DNA of 64,000 bases, from the NCBI GenBank assembly GCA_000697475.1, contig JNEU01000734.1, positions 372,001-436,000 on the forward strand, given 5' to 3'. The translations under genes and the position numbers were made by a program. Position 1 is the stretch's first letter. Every line of letters begins with the position of its first letter. Positions 47,592-61,407 of the stretch are shown piece by piece. The stretch is from Lichtheimia corymbifera B2541. Its lineage: Eukaryota > Mucoromycota > Mucoromycetes > Mucorales > Lichtheimiaceae. Under the pieces are notes generated by a model. That model made no database searches. It had not been told where the DNA came from and worked only from the letters and a program-made list of their open reading frames with translations.

Positions 47592-50473
47592 TCATGTCGC
47601 CGCAAGTGATTCATGTTGTTTTTGAATCCCTTTCTCTAGAGCAGCACAGTAGCTTTGATACTTGATAATGTCTTGTAATAAATATCTCGATTTCACTTCC
47701 CAGTTGTGCATCGCCTTTGCATGATTAGCATATCTACTTGGAAACTTTGTCGTGTACTATTAGTCAAGGATGCCTTTGATATACATCCCCAGTACGTACA
47801 TACCTTGCGTAATATTTTACATTTGACTTCATTATGGGTATCCAGTTCTTGAGACAATGAGCTCAAATGCCGTTTCATTGTCATATGCTGGTCTTGCTCA
47901 TCGAATGTGCTTGAAATAAGAGGAGAGGCGGGGGGATGCCATTCACATAGCAATATCGAATCGGGGGCTTGATCGACTTGTTCATCATCCAGGCACTCTC
48001 CCCAGCCGTATTCAATATTACATACACCTCCTGCCAGTGGCTGTTTGCTTTTACGCGCTGCCCAATAATTGCATGTTGCTGCCCATTCTCTGCATTGGAT
48101 ACGATTGGAGGTCTGGAACAGATATACACCACCATCAGGGAACTGGACAGCAAAAACATGTGCACGACGCCGATCGTATCCAGGAGATGGTAACACGTGA
48201 GTTAAAGTGTGATTGAGTGGAAAGCATCCCAATAATCGGAAACTTGCCTATTCATTAAAGTCATTACTATTACCATCACGGTCGAGGTAAGGGAAAAAGG
48301 AAATAACCAACTTACATCCCATCCCTTTTCATCACTTCCGGATGACCTTGGTATGGCTGCAGTGCTATTGACACTATTTTCTCGATGCATGCCCTTATAT
48401 CCAATGTCTCCTGATGCATGCCTCCATTGATATATCTTGAGTTGTCCATCGCTTACAATCAATAAACATCTACGCCACTCTCGATTCTTGGCCTTGCGAT
48501 CAGAGCTCTCAAATAAATGCTTGCGTCGTACCAATCCCTCTTTAATGTAAGGTGGATCATTGGTAAAGGATATCTGCTCAGACATGACCTTGATACTAAA
48601 TGTGGATTGGGATGGTGATGCAGGTGTAGAGGATGTCGCAGCTTGTGATAGGCAAGACGTCGCGCAAGATAACGAATCACCACTACCTCCATAAGCCTGT
48701 AATATGTCAATATGATGTCTATCATTTTCCCAAGTTGATGTGTAACGTACCAAGCTGATCGATTTAGTGGGTGAAGTTGATTCACGGCGTGCATTGCGTA
48801 TAATGGATCCCAAGCTACGCATAGATCGAATCGCTCGATTGTCAATGTTTTCCCCCTCAACTGTTGAACGAAGGCTTGCATGACGTTGAACAGGTTGCAT
48901 GATTTGTGAATGCTTGACAGAGACGTATATTTGCTGGATAATAAATGCGTGTTAATCTCGTTGGCTTTGATGCACTTTGCGCGATAGCTTACTTTCAAGT
49001 AAGAATGAACCTGAGATTCACGTATAGGTGACAAGGGTGATGTTTGATGATCATGGATGGCATCCATTGTATTACGGACAAATTCATGGCGAGTCATACG
49101 TGTATACTTGCCTTGTGCTACGTGAAGATCCGTGTTGAGCAGCACCAACGAGTAGGCAACTGCATAGACAATATCTGCATAAATGGAAACTAAGATTAAG
49201 TTTTACTTTCAACTCTAGCATCTCAAAGGTTATACCTGCGCTTTGCAATACACAATCTTGGTTACAATGCCAATAGCGTTTGGCAAATACGTGCAGAATC
49301 CGATCGATTTGCTGCGTCTCAGCTTTAAGGTATAACTTACTGCAAAGCTTCCTATAAAATGATCAATTTCCGACATTAGTATGTCATGTGTTTGCACGCG
49401 TGGTAAGCTTACCTGATTGCTTCATCCAGCCGCATGTTCCCAAAATCAAATTTTTCCATGTAAAAGTTCAACGCATCCTGATTGATGAATGATCTACAAA
49501 GCAAAACGTGGTTACATTCCTGTTTCTCTGGCAAATGCCGCCGCCTTTGCATTTTTACCTTCCTCCCAGCCATTCTGCTGCATGTTCTTTGGGAACAACA
49601 ACACCGTCTTCCTCCCACAAATGCTGTGCAGATTCTTTTGCATCATACGATGATGATATGTCATTGGCTGTGGTACTAGCTGTCATCTCTTTTGGCTGCT
49701 GCTCTTGTTGATCTTCATGATCTGGTGGCGGGTTGGTGGTTTGTTGCTGTTGTTCATTTGTTTCAACAATGGTGGATATGCTATTGGCGTTAAAATTGGT
49801 CTCACAATAGTCAGCCGTTGCCTTGGTTTTCAAAGAAGGATCCTGTATTATGTCTCCCTTGCAGGTGTTGTTGTCATTTTGTGCTCCGTTTCCATGCGAA
49901 GTCTCCTCAACTTCATCGAGTGGCCCAAAAGTGTTAAACAAATAAGGTTCAGGATCGCCCTTGCCACCACTGTCAAAAGGAATGTCATCATCATCATATG
50001 TGGTTGCTGTTGCGGTAGGAGGTGTGGGATGGATAGTGTGTAATGTACGGCTGGCAATGGACATTGGCGACGTCATCGAGGGGGTATCATACTTCTTCTT
50101 GCTAGCTGTAATCGATGTTGTTGTTGTTGTCGTCGTGGTTTTCTTCATTGTAGATAGCTGATGAAATTACATGTCAATTTTCTTTGTTGCCATGGCACCC
50201 GGATGAAGTTACCTGGTTACGCTTAAAGATCCTCTTTAAACTACCCTTGATGCCCCTCTTTGATTGCCACAATGTCAGAACAATCAATCATTATATATAT
50301 CTCAACTTGTTCATTACTATATTTACAGAAGGGTGATGTCGTTTGATGGTGTCAGTGTCAGTTGCTGTGGTAACCGCTTTTGCTGAGGAACGGCTAAATC
50401 GAAAGCTGCTGATGCAAGGTAAGAATGAGAATCGTTTGTGTACGATAGAGACACTCGGATCATTCTGCTTCAT
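47592..50473 (-). CDS. Sec7-PH domain Arf guanine-nucleotide exchange factor
   Basis: Promotes GDP/GTP exchange on Arf GTPases at membranes. About eight exons run from MKQNDPSVSIVHKR. The N-terminal half is disordered with a Thr run (MKKTTTTTTTT). The Sec7 domain spans KESAQHLWEEDGVVVPKEHAAEWLGG, FINQDALNFYMEKFDFGNMRLDEAIRKLC, LYLKAETQQIDRILHVFAKRYW and SLVLLNTDLHVAQGKYTRMTRHEFV. A PH domain follows (IKEGLVRRKHLFESSDRK...WRRCLLIVSDGQLKIYQW; VYLFQTSNRIQCREWAATCNYWAA), and then a helical C-terminus (KYQSYCAALEKGIQK). This layout fits the fungal Syt1/Yel1 group. The last exon (stop near 47592) follows an intron at about 47742-47806. Confidence 0.88.
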
Positions 50474-50748
50474 TGAAAGTAGAAGAAGTTAAGAAAAAGA
50501 GAGGAAAAAGGAGGAAAGGGGAAGGGGGCAAAAGATTGTATATATCCAATGTTGTGAGCACATGGCAATAATGCATCTCGAATGTCGATCGGTTGATGAA
50601 TAACAAACAACGAAAGAAAGGGGGCAGATATGATAATAGATAGATAGACTGCTGTTGATGTGGCAAAAAATGGGAGTGATCCTGGCCAGTTTATTATTGA
50701 CAAATGACGTATATGTTGTGCATGTCGTATTTGGGACGAAAATCGTAC

Positions 50749-51436
<688 letters not shown>

Positions 51437-51697
51437 GATGAATTTTAGAAAAGAGGAGGTATCGATGAATTGGCTCACATCTCCTTTTCCACAGCAAAGC
51501 GGACTTTTTTCCCTTCATTTCCTGTTTTAGTACCACTGCGAATGACCATGCATCTTTATAACTTGCTAGCTGTTTTTCTTTGTTTTACTTTCTCAACTAT
51601 CTACTAAGGGGAATGAGAATAAAAATATTACAATACAATTAAGGAGGGTCTCATGATCGAAAAAGTAAAAAGGAGGGAACTAAAGGAGCTGATACCA

Positions 51698-54600
51698 CTA
51701 TGCAATAACCTTTTCTACTACTTCACTAGCAAGCTTGGCATGTTGTATAACATTCGTATTCGATACACCAAACGATAGGTCACCCAATGCTGAAAATCCA
51801 AGATCCTCAAGCAATAGCTTCTGACTACGCTTATTCTTGACTTCGTTGAATATGGGATCGGCACAAGCTGTCAAAAGGATGGACTTGATGTATTCTATAA
51901 TGGGTTGTGTCTGGCTGCTGAGAACGATTTGATTCATCTTGGGCAAAAGCGATTCATAAACGAGAGCAAAGACTTCAGGCATGGCCAATGCTGATTCTGC
52001 CAATAATCCATAAATGAACAATCGCTCGGTGTCGCTGTCAGATGTGTTGAGTTGGGTGGAAAGCAATGATATAAACAGAAGCGCTGCTGTGTTGTTGGGG
52101 ATGTCAATCCGATCGAACAAATCACAATAGGCAGTGCTTTGGTGACCTGCACCGTTTCTCCAATTTGATATATCCTCCAAGCCAATCGCATCATCCACAC
52201 CAGCCAGTCGTAATAATTCCTTGAGCACCTCATTCCTAGCAGCAACAGGTAATAATCCAGCCACATAGCCGAGCATCCGTTCTTCGATCATGCCATCCGT
52301 GCTGCCATACGTTGTTTGCTTGCATTCGATATCCAATAAAGTTGTCATGCCTTGATACACAATGTCTTTGGAGTTGGTATGTCGTAGTCCTTTCATCAAC
52401 ATGCCCGCAATAGCAAACGAGAAATGTGTCTCAAAGTTCACGCCACAAAGTTGATCGAGCTGGACTGCAACATCAGCCATAGGCTCTCTTGCCTCCAATA
52501 GAACTCCAGATACAGATCCACCGACAAAGAATTCATTTGCATCCAGTGCTCGTACAACTGCTTGTAACAAATCAACGGCCATGGCAAACGTTGGGCTATG
52601 GTTCACTTGCACAAGAGCCACGGCCACCCAAAATAGCTGAATCAGGTATCGAGAATCGCTTGGTAGACTTCCCACAATATTCTTTAGGCACATCATGATG
52701 CTCAGGACCAAACTGGGATCGGTCTCATTAAATATAGCCAAGGCACCGCGTAGAGCAACAAGAATCTGATACAAGAGATCGTCATCGATTTCTTCACGAC
52801 CGAGACATCCAAGTACAACAAATGCCCGTGGTTGAACAGCTGGGTTAAACTGGAAAGCTGTGCTCGCGACAAGACTCATCCATCGTGCTCTCCATGCATT
52901 AGCAACGTCTATCAAAAATATTAGCCATGGATGATATATTAGACATGATGTAGTGTACTACAATACCTAAAGAAGGAGCACCATAATGAAGCACTTCCAA
53001 AAGATGGTTGATGATCGTCTCCAGGGATGTCAATTGAATCGATTCCAGCGTATCAGTGAGGGTATCAGGGTTGATTAGAAATGGATTGACATGCTGGCGG
53101 AAAAGACCAAAGAGTAGGCGTGATTTTGAATCTGACAATTCAGTCAGCATTAGCTGTAATTTCTTGCTGCCTCCATCAGATAATGGCATCGATGTGCACA
53201 GTGATTGGATCATATTGATAACAAGACCATGGACCGAGGCACGCACCAAAGTAGGACCCACACCAACGATAAGTGACACAATATGGAAAAGCTCAGGTAC
53301 ATAGCTCTTGACAGGACCACGGTTATTGAATGAAAGCATAAGCACAAATCGAAGCAAGACAGCAATCTCGGTCCATGTGGGATGATCAGTGAGTGCCCGA
53401 GTAGGCTTGAAGGATGTCTTTTGCAGCACTTTGCGTAAACGGGATATGATCTTGCCACGTACGGCCACATTGGAAAGAGTGACAAACGTATCAGCCATTG
53501 CCTCCGCTTGCGGTGAACCAACGCCATGCTGATTTGAATAAAGAATGAATGACTCGAGCAGTAAATTGAGAATGTCGTCCACTTTTCCAATCTTCTTCCA
53601 TATTTTGGCTTGCACAAGCTTATACATCTATCATGCGCCATGAGCAATGGATCAATCAGGTGCATTGTTATACTTACATCTTTGCGTGCAACGGTCAAAT
53701 CAATCAATAACCGCAACACCTCCTTAGTCTTTGCGACTTCATCCGGTGATCCACGAGCAAACATGACTAGATTCGGTAACCATGGTCCCATGTAATCCAA
53801 ACAAAGGTAACGTGACGACTCGTTTGACTTGTTGAAACCAACGATACACTCATTGAGGAATTCTAACGTGAAGCCAGGTTCAGTCGCTGCCAACTTTTCA
53901 CTGATATTCACGACAAAGGCTGTGCTGTTGGCTGGAAGACAGAGATCTTTTGATAGTTGAATATTAGCCGATCGCTCTCTCGCTCCCTTATTGCATATCC
54001 CTTCTCACCTTTGGCATCCAATAACTGCTTTCCGACATCGAAATGGAATGTCATGCTAAGCGCATAGAGTAGGTTGTACGCTGCCAATCTCAGATTTGGG
54101 TCATCGGTGCCAATGTTAAGCAACGCCATATTGAGTAAACGACCCGGTACATCCTTGGGACGAATCGTACGCTCAGAAAGATTGCTTGGCTTGGAGGTCT
54201 CATATCGTCGTTTGCCTTGCCGAATAGCCTAAAAATAATGGCTCCTTAGCATGTTATCCCCATATTACATCTTTTTGTATTAAACCTACATTGATCATCG
54301 TATCTCGTTTCGGCGACGATAAAGTCATTTGCGCTTTGCCCTTGTTATACTTGAAGCTGAATTCATTGGGATTCTCGGTCTCTCGACCATGTTGACCAAC
54401 AGCAAGGTCCTCAATATCAGACACGTGGAATACATCATTTGTCACTGCTGACATGTTGTAGAAGAGCTCTTGCTTGCGTACAGTCATAATTTGGACATAC
54501 TCGGCACTGATCTTGACTGTGACAGGGATTTGCACCCGATATTGCGACAACCTATTGACAGGGAAGAATACCGCATTTGGCTCCGTCTCCAAACCCGCTA

Positions 54601-57600
54601 AAATTGATGAAAGCTTGAATAAGTATCTATGTGAATGTAGTATTCTATCACCCCTTTGCACTCACCAGTAGACTTGGGCAACCGGATCTCCGATGCATGA
54701 ATGTATTCTTGCATCTCCGCCAAAGTGGTTGCAAACACGACACGCTTGCTGATCTTGTGCGTCAAAGGGCGTGGAAGTTTCTTGATGTATTTGCGTAAGA
54801 AACCATTTGGGTTGTATATATGGAGGATTGCCACGTTGTCATAAAGATCGAAAGGAAGTAGCTGCAGCAGTTGGCTGATCCAAATTGAAGGAATCTCATT
54901 TGCTGGGCCGAATTGTGTCAAATCCACAACCACTTCACACGCCTTATTGGCTGCACGCTCCATCGTCTATGGGCATATATATGTTAGCAATAATGCCTTT
55001 TCTGCGTGCATCAGGGGGAAGGTGTGCGCTAGTTTACCTGCAAAATGAAATAAATCAATAGCTCGAAATCAATGCTGTCTGCCACAATGTTGCGTAGAAC
55101 AAGATAAAAGACAGTGCGACCCGCTTTTGATGTGCCACTCTCGTAAAAGATGTTCTTGGATATGATATTTTCCACACTTCGATGGCTGTTACGTCGCATA
55201 AACTCGACATACAACTGATTGGAAGCTGCAAACTTGTAACTGTGGATCCCATGCACCTCTCGCTTTGTAATCTCAGGAGGACGACCAAGCTGTGCCAATA
55301 AGTTTGCAAACTTATCAAACGAGCGCTTCCAAGACGCAAGCGATTCCTGATCATTGAATTGTCTCAACCGCCGGGTCGCAAGATCACGCGTGATGCGTTC
55401 CATATTATCGACCAAAACGCGATGTAATAAAGCGTACTCCTTGCTATCCATAGTATGCCGTGCTTCATTGCAGGTTGTGTCATCCTCTTGGGTATCCTGT
55501 GGAACCTTGGATATCTCGCGTAAAAAGCTTGTCACTTTGTAGATGTTGCTTGTTAAAAAGTCGTTGAGGACGATCATGTATGCTTCCTTGGCACCGAAAA
55601 GCACGTTGTTGGCAAGATTTTGGATGACCTTGGTTGCAATCAGATGGCCACGACGAATTTCTCTTGATATAGATGCACTGTTCTTGACCAAGCCTTCCGT
55701 TTCAGGAGCAACAATAACAGGGCAAAAGAACCGTAAAAACACAAATGCGCCAAGAGCGGTGTGCATCGCTTCAGGGAATCGCTTAAGAACCGACGTCAAG
55801 ATGCACTGGCATACTTCACGGAAGATCCTATATCGTGCATGTTTAGATTTTATATCCGCCAAACAAGAAAATCAGTATGCTTACTTCGGTGCATCGTTTG
55901 CTGAAGCACAAATGGCATTCAAAATCATTTCGGTGGCATTGACAACATTCTGCTTGTTCTTGGTCACATCCTCTCCAGGTCCTGCTTTTGATGGATCAAG
56001 CTCAAAGGTCTTTTCCTCTGGGGGCTTCTCAATAAGCTTTTGGAATACAGGTTGGAGCACTGATCGCACATAATCGGAACCATAGTTCTTGGCAAACACA
56101 GAAAGCAAACGAGTTGTAATGCTCGTTTTCCGGAAAAGATCCGTTTCACTTGCTATGATTCAAAGTTAGCCATCATGCATATATACACGGTATGGTATTT
56201 TTTGTCTTCTACGTACTTGTGCTATTGACCTCTTTTTCAATGACGGCTTGGAGAAGAACCAGGGTCTTGTTGCGTGATGCAAAGCAAGCGAGTAATACGT
56301 TGGCTACCTCATCAATGTCCGAAGAAGGGCATACATCGCAAAGAGAGAGAGCAATATTGAGATCAAACTCGACGAGCATCTATTCCAAGGATTAGATCAA
56401 TGCGGATCATTCTCAGGCATTCATTTTCAACATACATCAATAAGCTTTTCGTAGCGATCGGTCATTACTGTCTCGGCCAAAGTCTCGAATTCGGTGCCTT
56501 GGTTCAAGATATTGGTCAGCACTTGCATGAAGGCGCTACGCGTCCGTGTATCTTCGTGGTATCCCATAGACAGCGAGTATTTAAGGCCTGCGTCCACATT
56601 GGCACTGAGTAAGTTGGACATGGCCAAAATGGTGTAATTCTTCAAAGGCGCCAATGCTGTTGCAGTCTCCTTGTTCTAGGGACAAAGAAAAATAAGTCAT
56701 TGTTACCCGACAATAAAGATGCATTGATGATGAATTTACCTTGTTAACAATAACAACCTGCTGACTTGATGAAAGGCTGTGAGGATGCGATTCAATCTTC
56801 AAAATAAAAAAGAGCCATATTAGAAAGCAATTCTATCAGGTAACCTCCCCCATCATATTTACCTCTGAAATCCTGCATCGATTCAGCAACTTCAAAAAGA
56901 AAGTAAAGTATCGATAAAAGATCCGGCTTTTGACTTGAGTGGAATCCGCCTCGTGCACAGGTTCGGATGATTGAAGAGGTAGTTGTTGTAGCAAGAGCTC
57001 AATAGTCTTTAAACACGCCAAGTCAAGATCATCTTGAAGCTTTTCCGCCTGAGTCGATTCATTCGTGATAGTTCGTCCATTATCTGATCGTAAAGCAAAG
57101 TCGCTGGTCCACTCCACAATAATCTCGAGGAGTTTGTTGCGTAGCAGGAACTCTTGTCGAAGCGTAATGCGATCTTTACGCACCATAAGCACCTCGCATA
57201 GCTGACACATTTTGATTTTGATCTTCATGGATTGAGGATTGTTGCCAAGTTTGTTGAGATATTGGGCATATTGACTGATTAAGCCGCTAAAGTCAACCGT
57301 ATATAAATTGTCCACTGTGTCATCCATACGATCCAACACCAATTTCAGCACTGAAATAGCTTGTTCAACAAATAAAGTGAATCGTGGACTGCAAATTGGA
57401 TCATTGTTGGCGCCAAAGCACTTGCCAAGCGTGGTCTCGAGATGTCGGAATAAGATGGGATAAAGAGCAGGAGATAGATCCGTACCCAGAATTTCACGCA
57501 CCCACTCACGCACAATGACATTGTCGCAAATCAATATATCAACCATCTCCATGATAAATCGATCGACCATAATCGCTGATTCAGTAGGTGCTGAAATACG

Positions 57601-60600
57601 TCGTAATGGTTGTTGCTGGGGCACCTTTGTCGGTGTTGGTGTTGGGGATGTGGGTGATGCGGGGGAAGGCGTGCTGTCAACCATCAAACAAACGCCACCC
57701 AACGATGCCAGAAATCCTGTGTAATTTTGCCATTCGGAAGAACGATCATCTTCAAACCCATCCATACGTGTAGAGCTGCCTATGCTAGAAGACGAGCTGT
57801 TGTTGCTGGCTTGGCGAATGGAATTATTGCGCAACTTGTCGTGCCATGCTGTGCTCTTTTTGATGTTGTTGTCAATGCTTTCATCCTTTGATTCCTCATA
57901 TGACCTCACCATGGATGGTGTCATATATTTCCAACGCTTCCAGGCTTCTTCCCAAGCAGCCAGGTTACCGGGTGCATAGTGCGTCATCATCCTCAATAGT
58001 CGTCGAATCCGTTTTTGTTGTGATTTTCGGCCAGCGATAATCCCAGTATTCGATGTGAGCTCCACATACACAGGCAAGTTGTCCACAATAGTAAGCGATT
58101 GTTGCTGCGGATCATCCATACTATCAGTGATATGAGCTTCAAGGCAAATATGTCCAAGGCAGGTTGTAGCACCGGTACAGATCGCAGGATCAGCTGAACA
58201 CAGCAACACAAGTAATGCAACTTCAAGCCCAATGGATGCTTGTAATCGCTCACGTACGTCAGATCCTTGCATTGCGATATCCTTTGATAATACACATCCA
58301 CGTGATTAATACTCCCATCGTTATTAAAAATACGCGCGTGTGTTTACCTGATGCAATTTCAAGAAGTCATTTCTCAACGTGAGTAACCTTGCTAACAAGT
58401 CAAGTAGCTTCTTGAGTCCATCATCTCGCTCACGGGTGTCCAGCAGTTGTTTTGCGAGCGTAAAGATGACTTGTGAAGATATCTTCCAGAATGTTTCCAT
58501 AAATCGATTGGATGGTCCCCAAGCCATGATATAATCAGCGCTGTGTAGCTTCAAAAGACATCCGGCTGCAGCATCACGAACGATAACTCTTGAATCTCGT
58601 AAACAATTGGTGATAGCAATCATCACGGAGGCATTGGTCTCGAAACGACTATCCTTCTCACCCTATTATCATGGTTCCACGAATCAGTATAATGCACACC
58701 ATCAACAATGATATAAGCCCTTACCAATATAGCTAATTTAGGATCCGCTTGATATAGACGCAACATATCCAAAATTAACTCGCTTCTTTCACTATAGATT
58801 TGCTTTGCATCCTTCTTCGCCTTTTTGTCGCTGGATGGATTGATGATTGCCTTGCGTGTTGATGATGAACCAGCCTGGCTACTTGTCTCAGATTTTGCAG
58901 GATCGCGTGTAGTCGTTTCAAGGAAAAGGCGTCGTAAGGGTCCACAAAGATATTCATAAAGCGACGATATGGGTGGATTCCAGGGTAATCGATGTTCTTC
59001 ATTGGCAATGGCAAGGCACGCTTTGACCAAGCTGACTTTGAAAAGCATAGGTGCACGGTCATCGAGACATATGGGGAAGAGATTATGCATGACACCCCTT
59101 GGATTCAGTCGGAACATGGCAACGATACAATCAGCAAGCAAGCACCGATGGTCAATGATGATGCCAAGAGTGCTTAACAAGTTGTCAGTGATAAGCGGAC
59201 GTTGCATGTCGAATAACTTCTCCTTGAGCTCATTCTCAACTTCAGGTACTAAATGACGCAGTGCTGATTTATCCGACTTTGAGACATAGGTTGCAGCCTT
59301 GCACATGTCCACCAAACAAATGGAAGCCAACTCTGCCACACGTGCCACCTTGAGAGACTTTTTAAGGACAGCAATGAATGTGCTCTGAAACCAAAAATAC
59401 AATTAGCACCCTGTTGTCCCAGATATATATATATATATATAATCCTTCTTTACCTTTCTGCTGGGAGTACCTTTGCTATCATTTACAGCGGATGACAAAA
59501 GAATATCGGGGCAAAGCACTAACAACATGGTCTGTAGGGGCCATAGAACAGCTTTTCTACGCAAAGTGTCGGCCAATGGCATACATAGATCAAAGAGCGT
59601 GTCGGGTCCTCCTTCCATGCGTCGTTGACTTTGGCACAACTTGACAAATTCATTGGGATAGGTCTCGATCCAGTTCCAAATGGCTCTTCGTAGCGTAACA
59701 GCCACAAACGATTGGGCGTTCTTCTTGAGATTGGAAAATGTCGAACACAATTCTATATCATCAATATCCTTCATAAGTATATTATAACTCGAAGCATGCC
59801 ATTGAATGCATTATTACCTCCTAATACCATAGCAAGCCGCTCCGAATTCAATGCTGAACATTCCAACAAGCGCACATCAGCTGTCTCTGGATTTTCCTCC
59901 ACGGTGGTTGACAAGTGTAATAACCGAGCTCTGATTTTGGCAAACATGATGGGCCAATTACTTGCACTGACATAAAAGACGATACGACTTGCTGCTTTGT
60001 AAATGTCGGTCATGATGTCTGTGGATGTGCCATTGCCTCCTCCTATTGTATATTCTGCACGGCCGGTAATGTTGCCTGTACTTCCTGGGCCATATTCTCG
60101 ATCTTCAGCAGCTGCCATCTGATACATGAATCGTGACATGATAGCGACGATGTATTTGGCCAAGTTGTCCTCCAATGGCGGTGGATCTTCAAGCTCATAC
60201 CCTGCGGATGATTCGGATAATGACCATCGATCACTGCTTTCAGCGCCTGTGTTGTTGCTATGGATCGATCCTTCTCGGCTCATTGACGATACGGATGACA
60301 TGGGTTGCTGTGATTCCGAGCTCATGTTGGATACCATTGATTTCCTCGTCTGTCGACAAAATTGCCAATGATGTTGCATACAAGCTGACAACATACGTAA
60401 CAAAAAGAGTTGCGATTGAAGAACATCGTGCGGTATAAAATCGTCGGGTATAGTAATAGGAGATGCCTATATATAAAAGTCGGATCATATAAATGTGTGG
60501 GCCATATAATACCCAGCCCTACCCTACCTTTGATATGTTCTCTAAAACGGTGACGACGGTACTTGCAACTGTGGGAAGTCGATATTTGGATAACTCTATC

Positions 60601-60941
60601 AGTGCAGCAACTAGTCGCAGTAACGTGAGCAAGAGCAATTAAACGTGATCTGCTACTACTAGTAATACCTACCACTGGAAGCACGTGGGAGCCATAACAA
60701 TAGAATGATATATAAGCAAACTGATCAGTATTCGACTTGAGATATCAATGACAGCATTTACGTTTGTTGAATGAGTGGATCGCTCTCCAAGGAGTCTATG
60801 TGTTGGCCATTGTTGCAAGGAAGCTGTAGAACGAACACATTAGAGACATTTCGCATTGTGCACAGACGCGTTAGTGGTTCTGCTTACTCGCACGGCTATC
60901 CGGTTGACGAGACTAAGAATGAGTTTTGTATCTGCACTCAT
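51698..60941 (-). CDS. IRA/neurofibromin-type Ras GTPase-activating protein
   Basis: A very large protein (about 2,600 residues, 20-25 exons) that stimulates GTP hydrolysis on Ras, lowering Ras/cAMP signalling. The start is inferred at MSADTKLILSLVNRIAVR, spliced to LPCNNGQHIDSLESDPL. These match the family's N-terminus. Long helical-repeat regions follow. The RasGAP domain has LFRKTSITTRLLSVF with the arginine finger and ALGAFVFLRFFCPVIVAPE. A Sec14/CRAL-TRIO-like and PH-like module follows (VVVDLTQFGPANEIPSIW; NPNGFLRKYI; VQIPVTVKISAEYVQIM). A helical C-terminus ends KLASEVVEKVIA. The junction between the second exon (ending at about 60761) and the exon beginning near 60612 (AALIELSKYRLP) is not in phase with any consensus acceptor I could find. 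Confidence 0.92.
59417..59441. repeat. (AT)n microsatellite in a Ras-GAP intron
   Basis: A run of AT dinucleotides lies in the intron upstream of the exon beginning near 59402. Confidence 0.8.
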
Positions 60942-61407
60942 TATCGACCTTTGAGCGACCAGAGAGCTGCAATGAAGAGATGTCACATGCACAGTTTTGA
61001 ATGGACGTGAAGGAGAGAGTTAATGAAGGAGACAAAAAAAGGAGCTCAAGTCAAGATGGGTGTTCTCGGCCCGTTCTCCCTTTCAACGTACCTGTATCAA
61101 ATGAATAAAAAGAGAACACGGCCTGCCGTTGTTGATAACTAAAAGTGTGTAGTACGAGAAGAGCTATAGGAGAAGTGGGGGAGAGAGATATAGATGCCTT
61201 AAGGCACATTTGTTCAAGCACGGATAAGGATTACATTCATTCCCCACGCATCTGTGTGTAACGTCAGGCGTTGAGTTTTAGATGAAAACAATGAACGATA
61301 AAAATGATGCTATATTATTGACATGTTGTGTGTTGTTGTGCTATGTGTGTGCATATGTGTGCGTGAGTGTGCGTGGGTGTGTATAAAGGAGGAAACGTGT
61401 ACAAGGA
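60942..61407. other. intergenic region between Ras-GAP and Utp14
   Basis: Promoter side of the Ras-GAP gene and 3' flank of UTP14. TGTG-rich runs lie at 61320-61385. No gene is supported. Confidence 0.5.
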
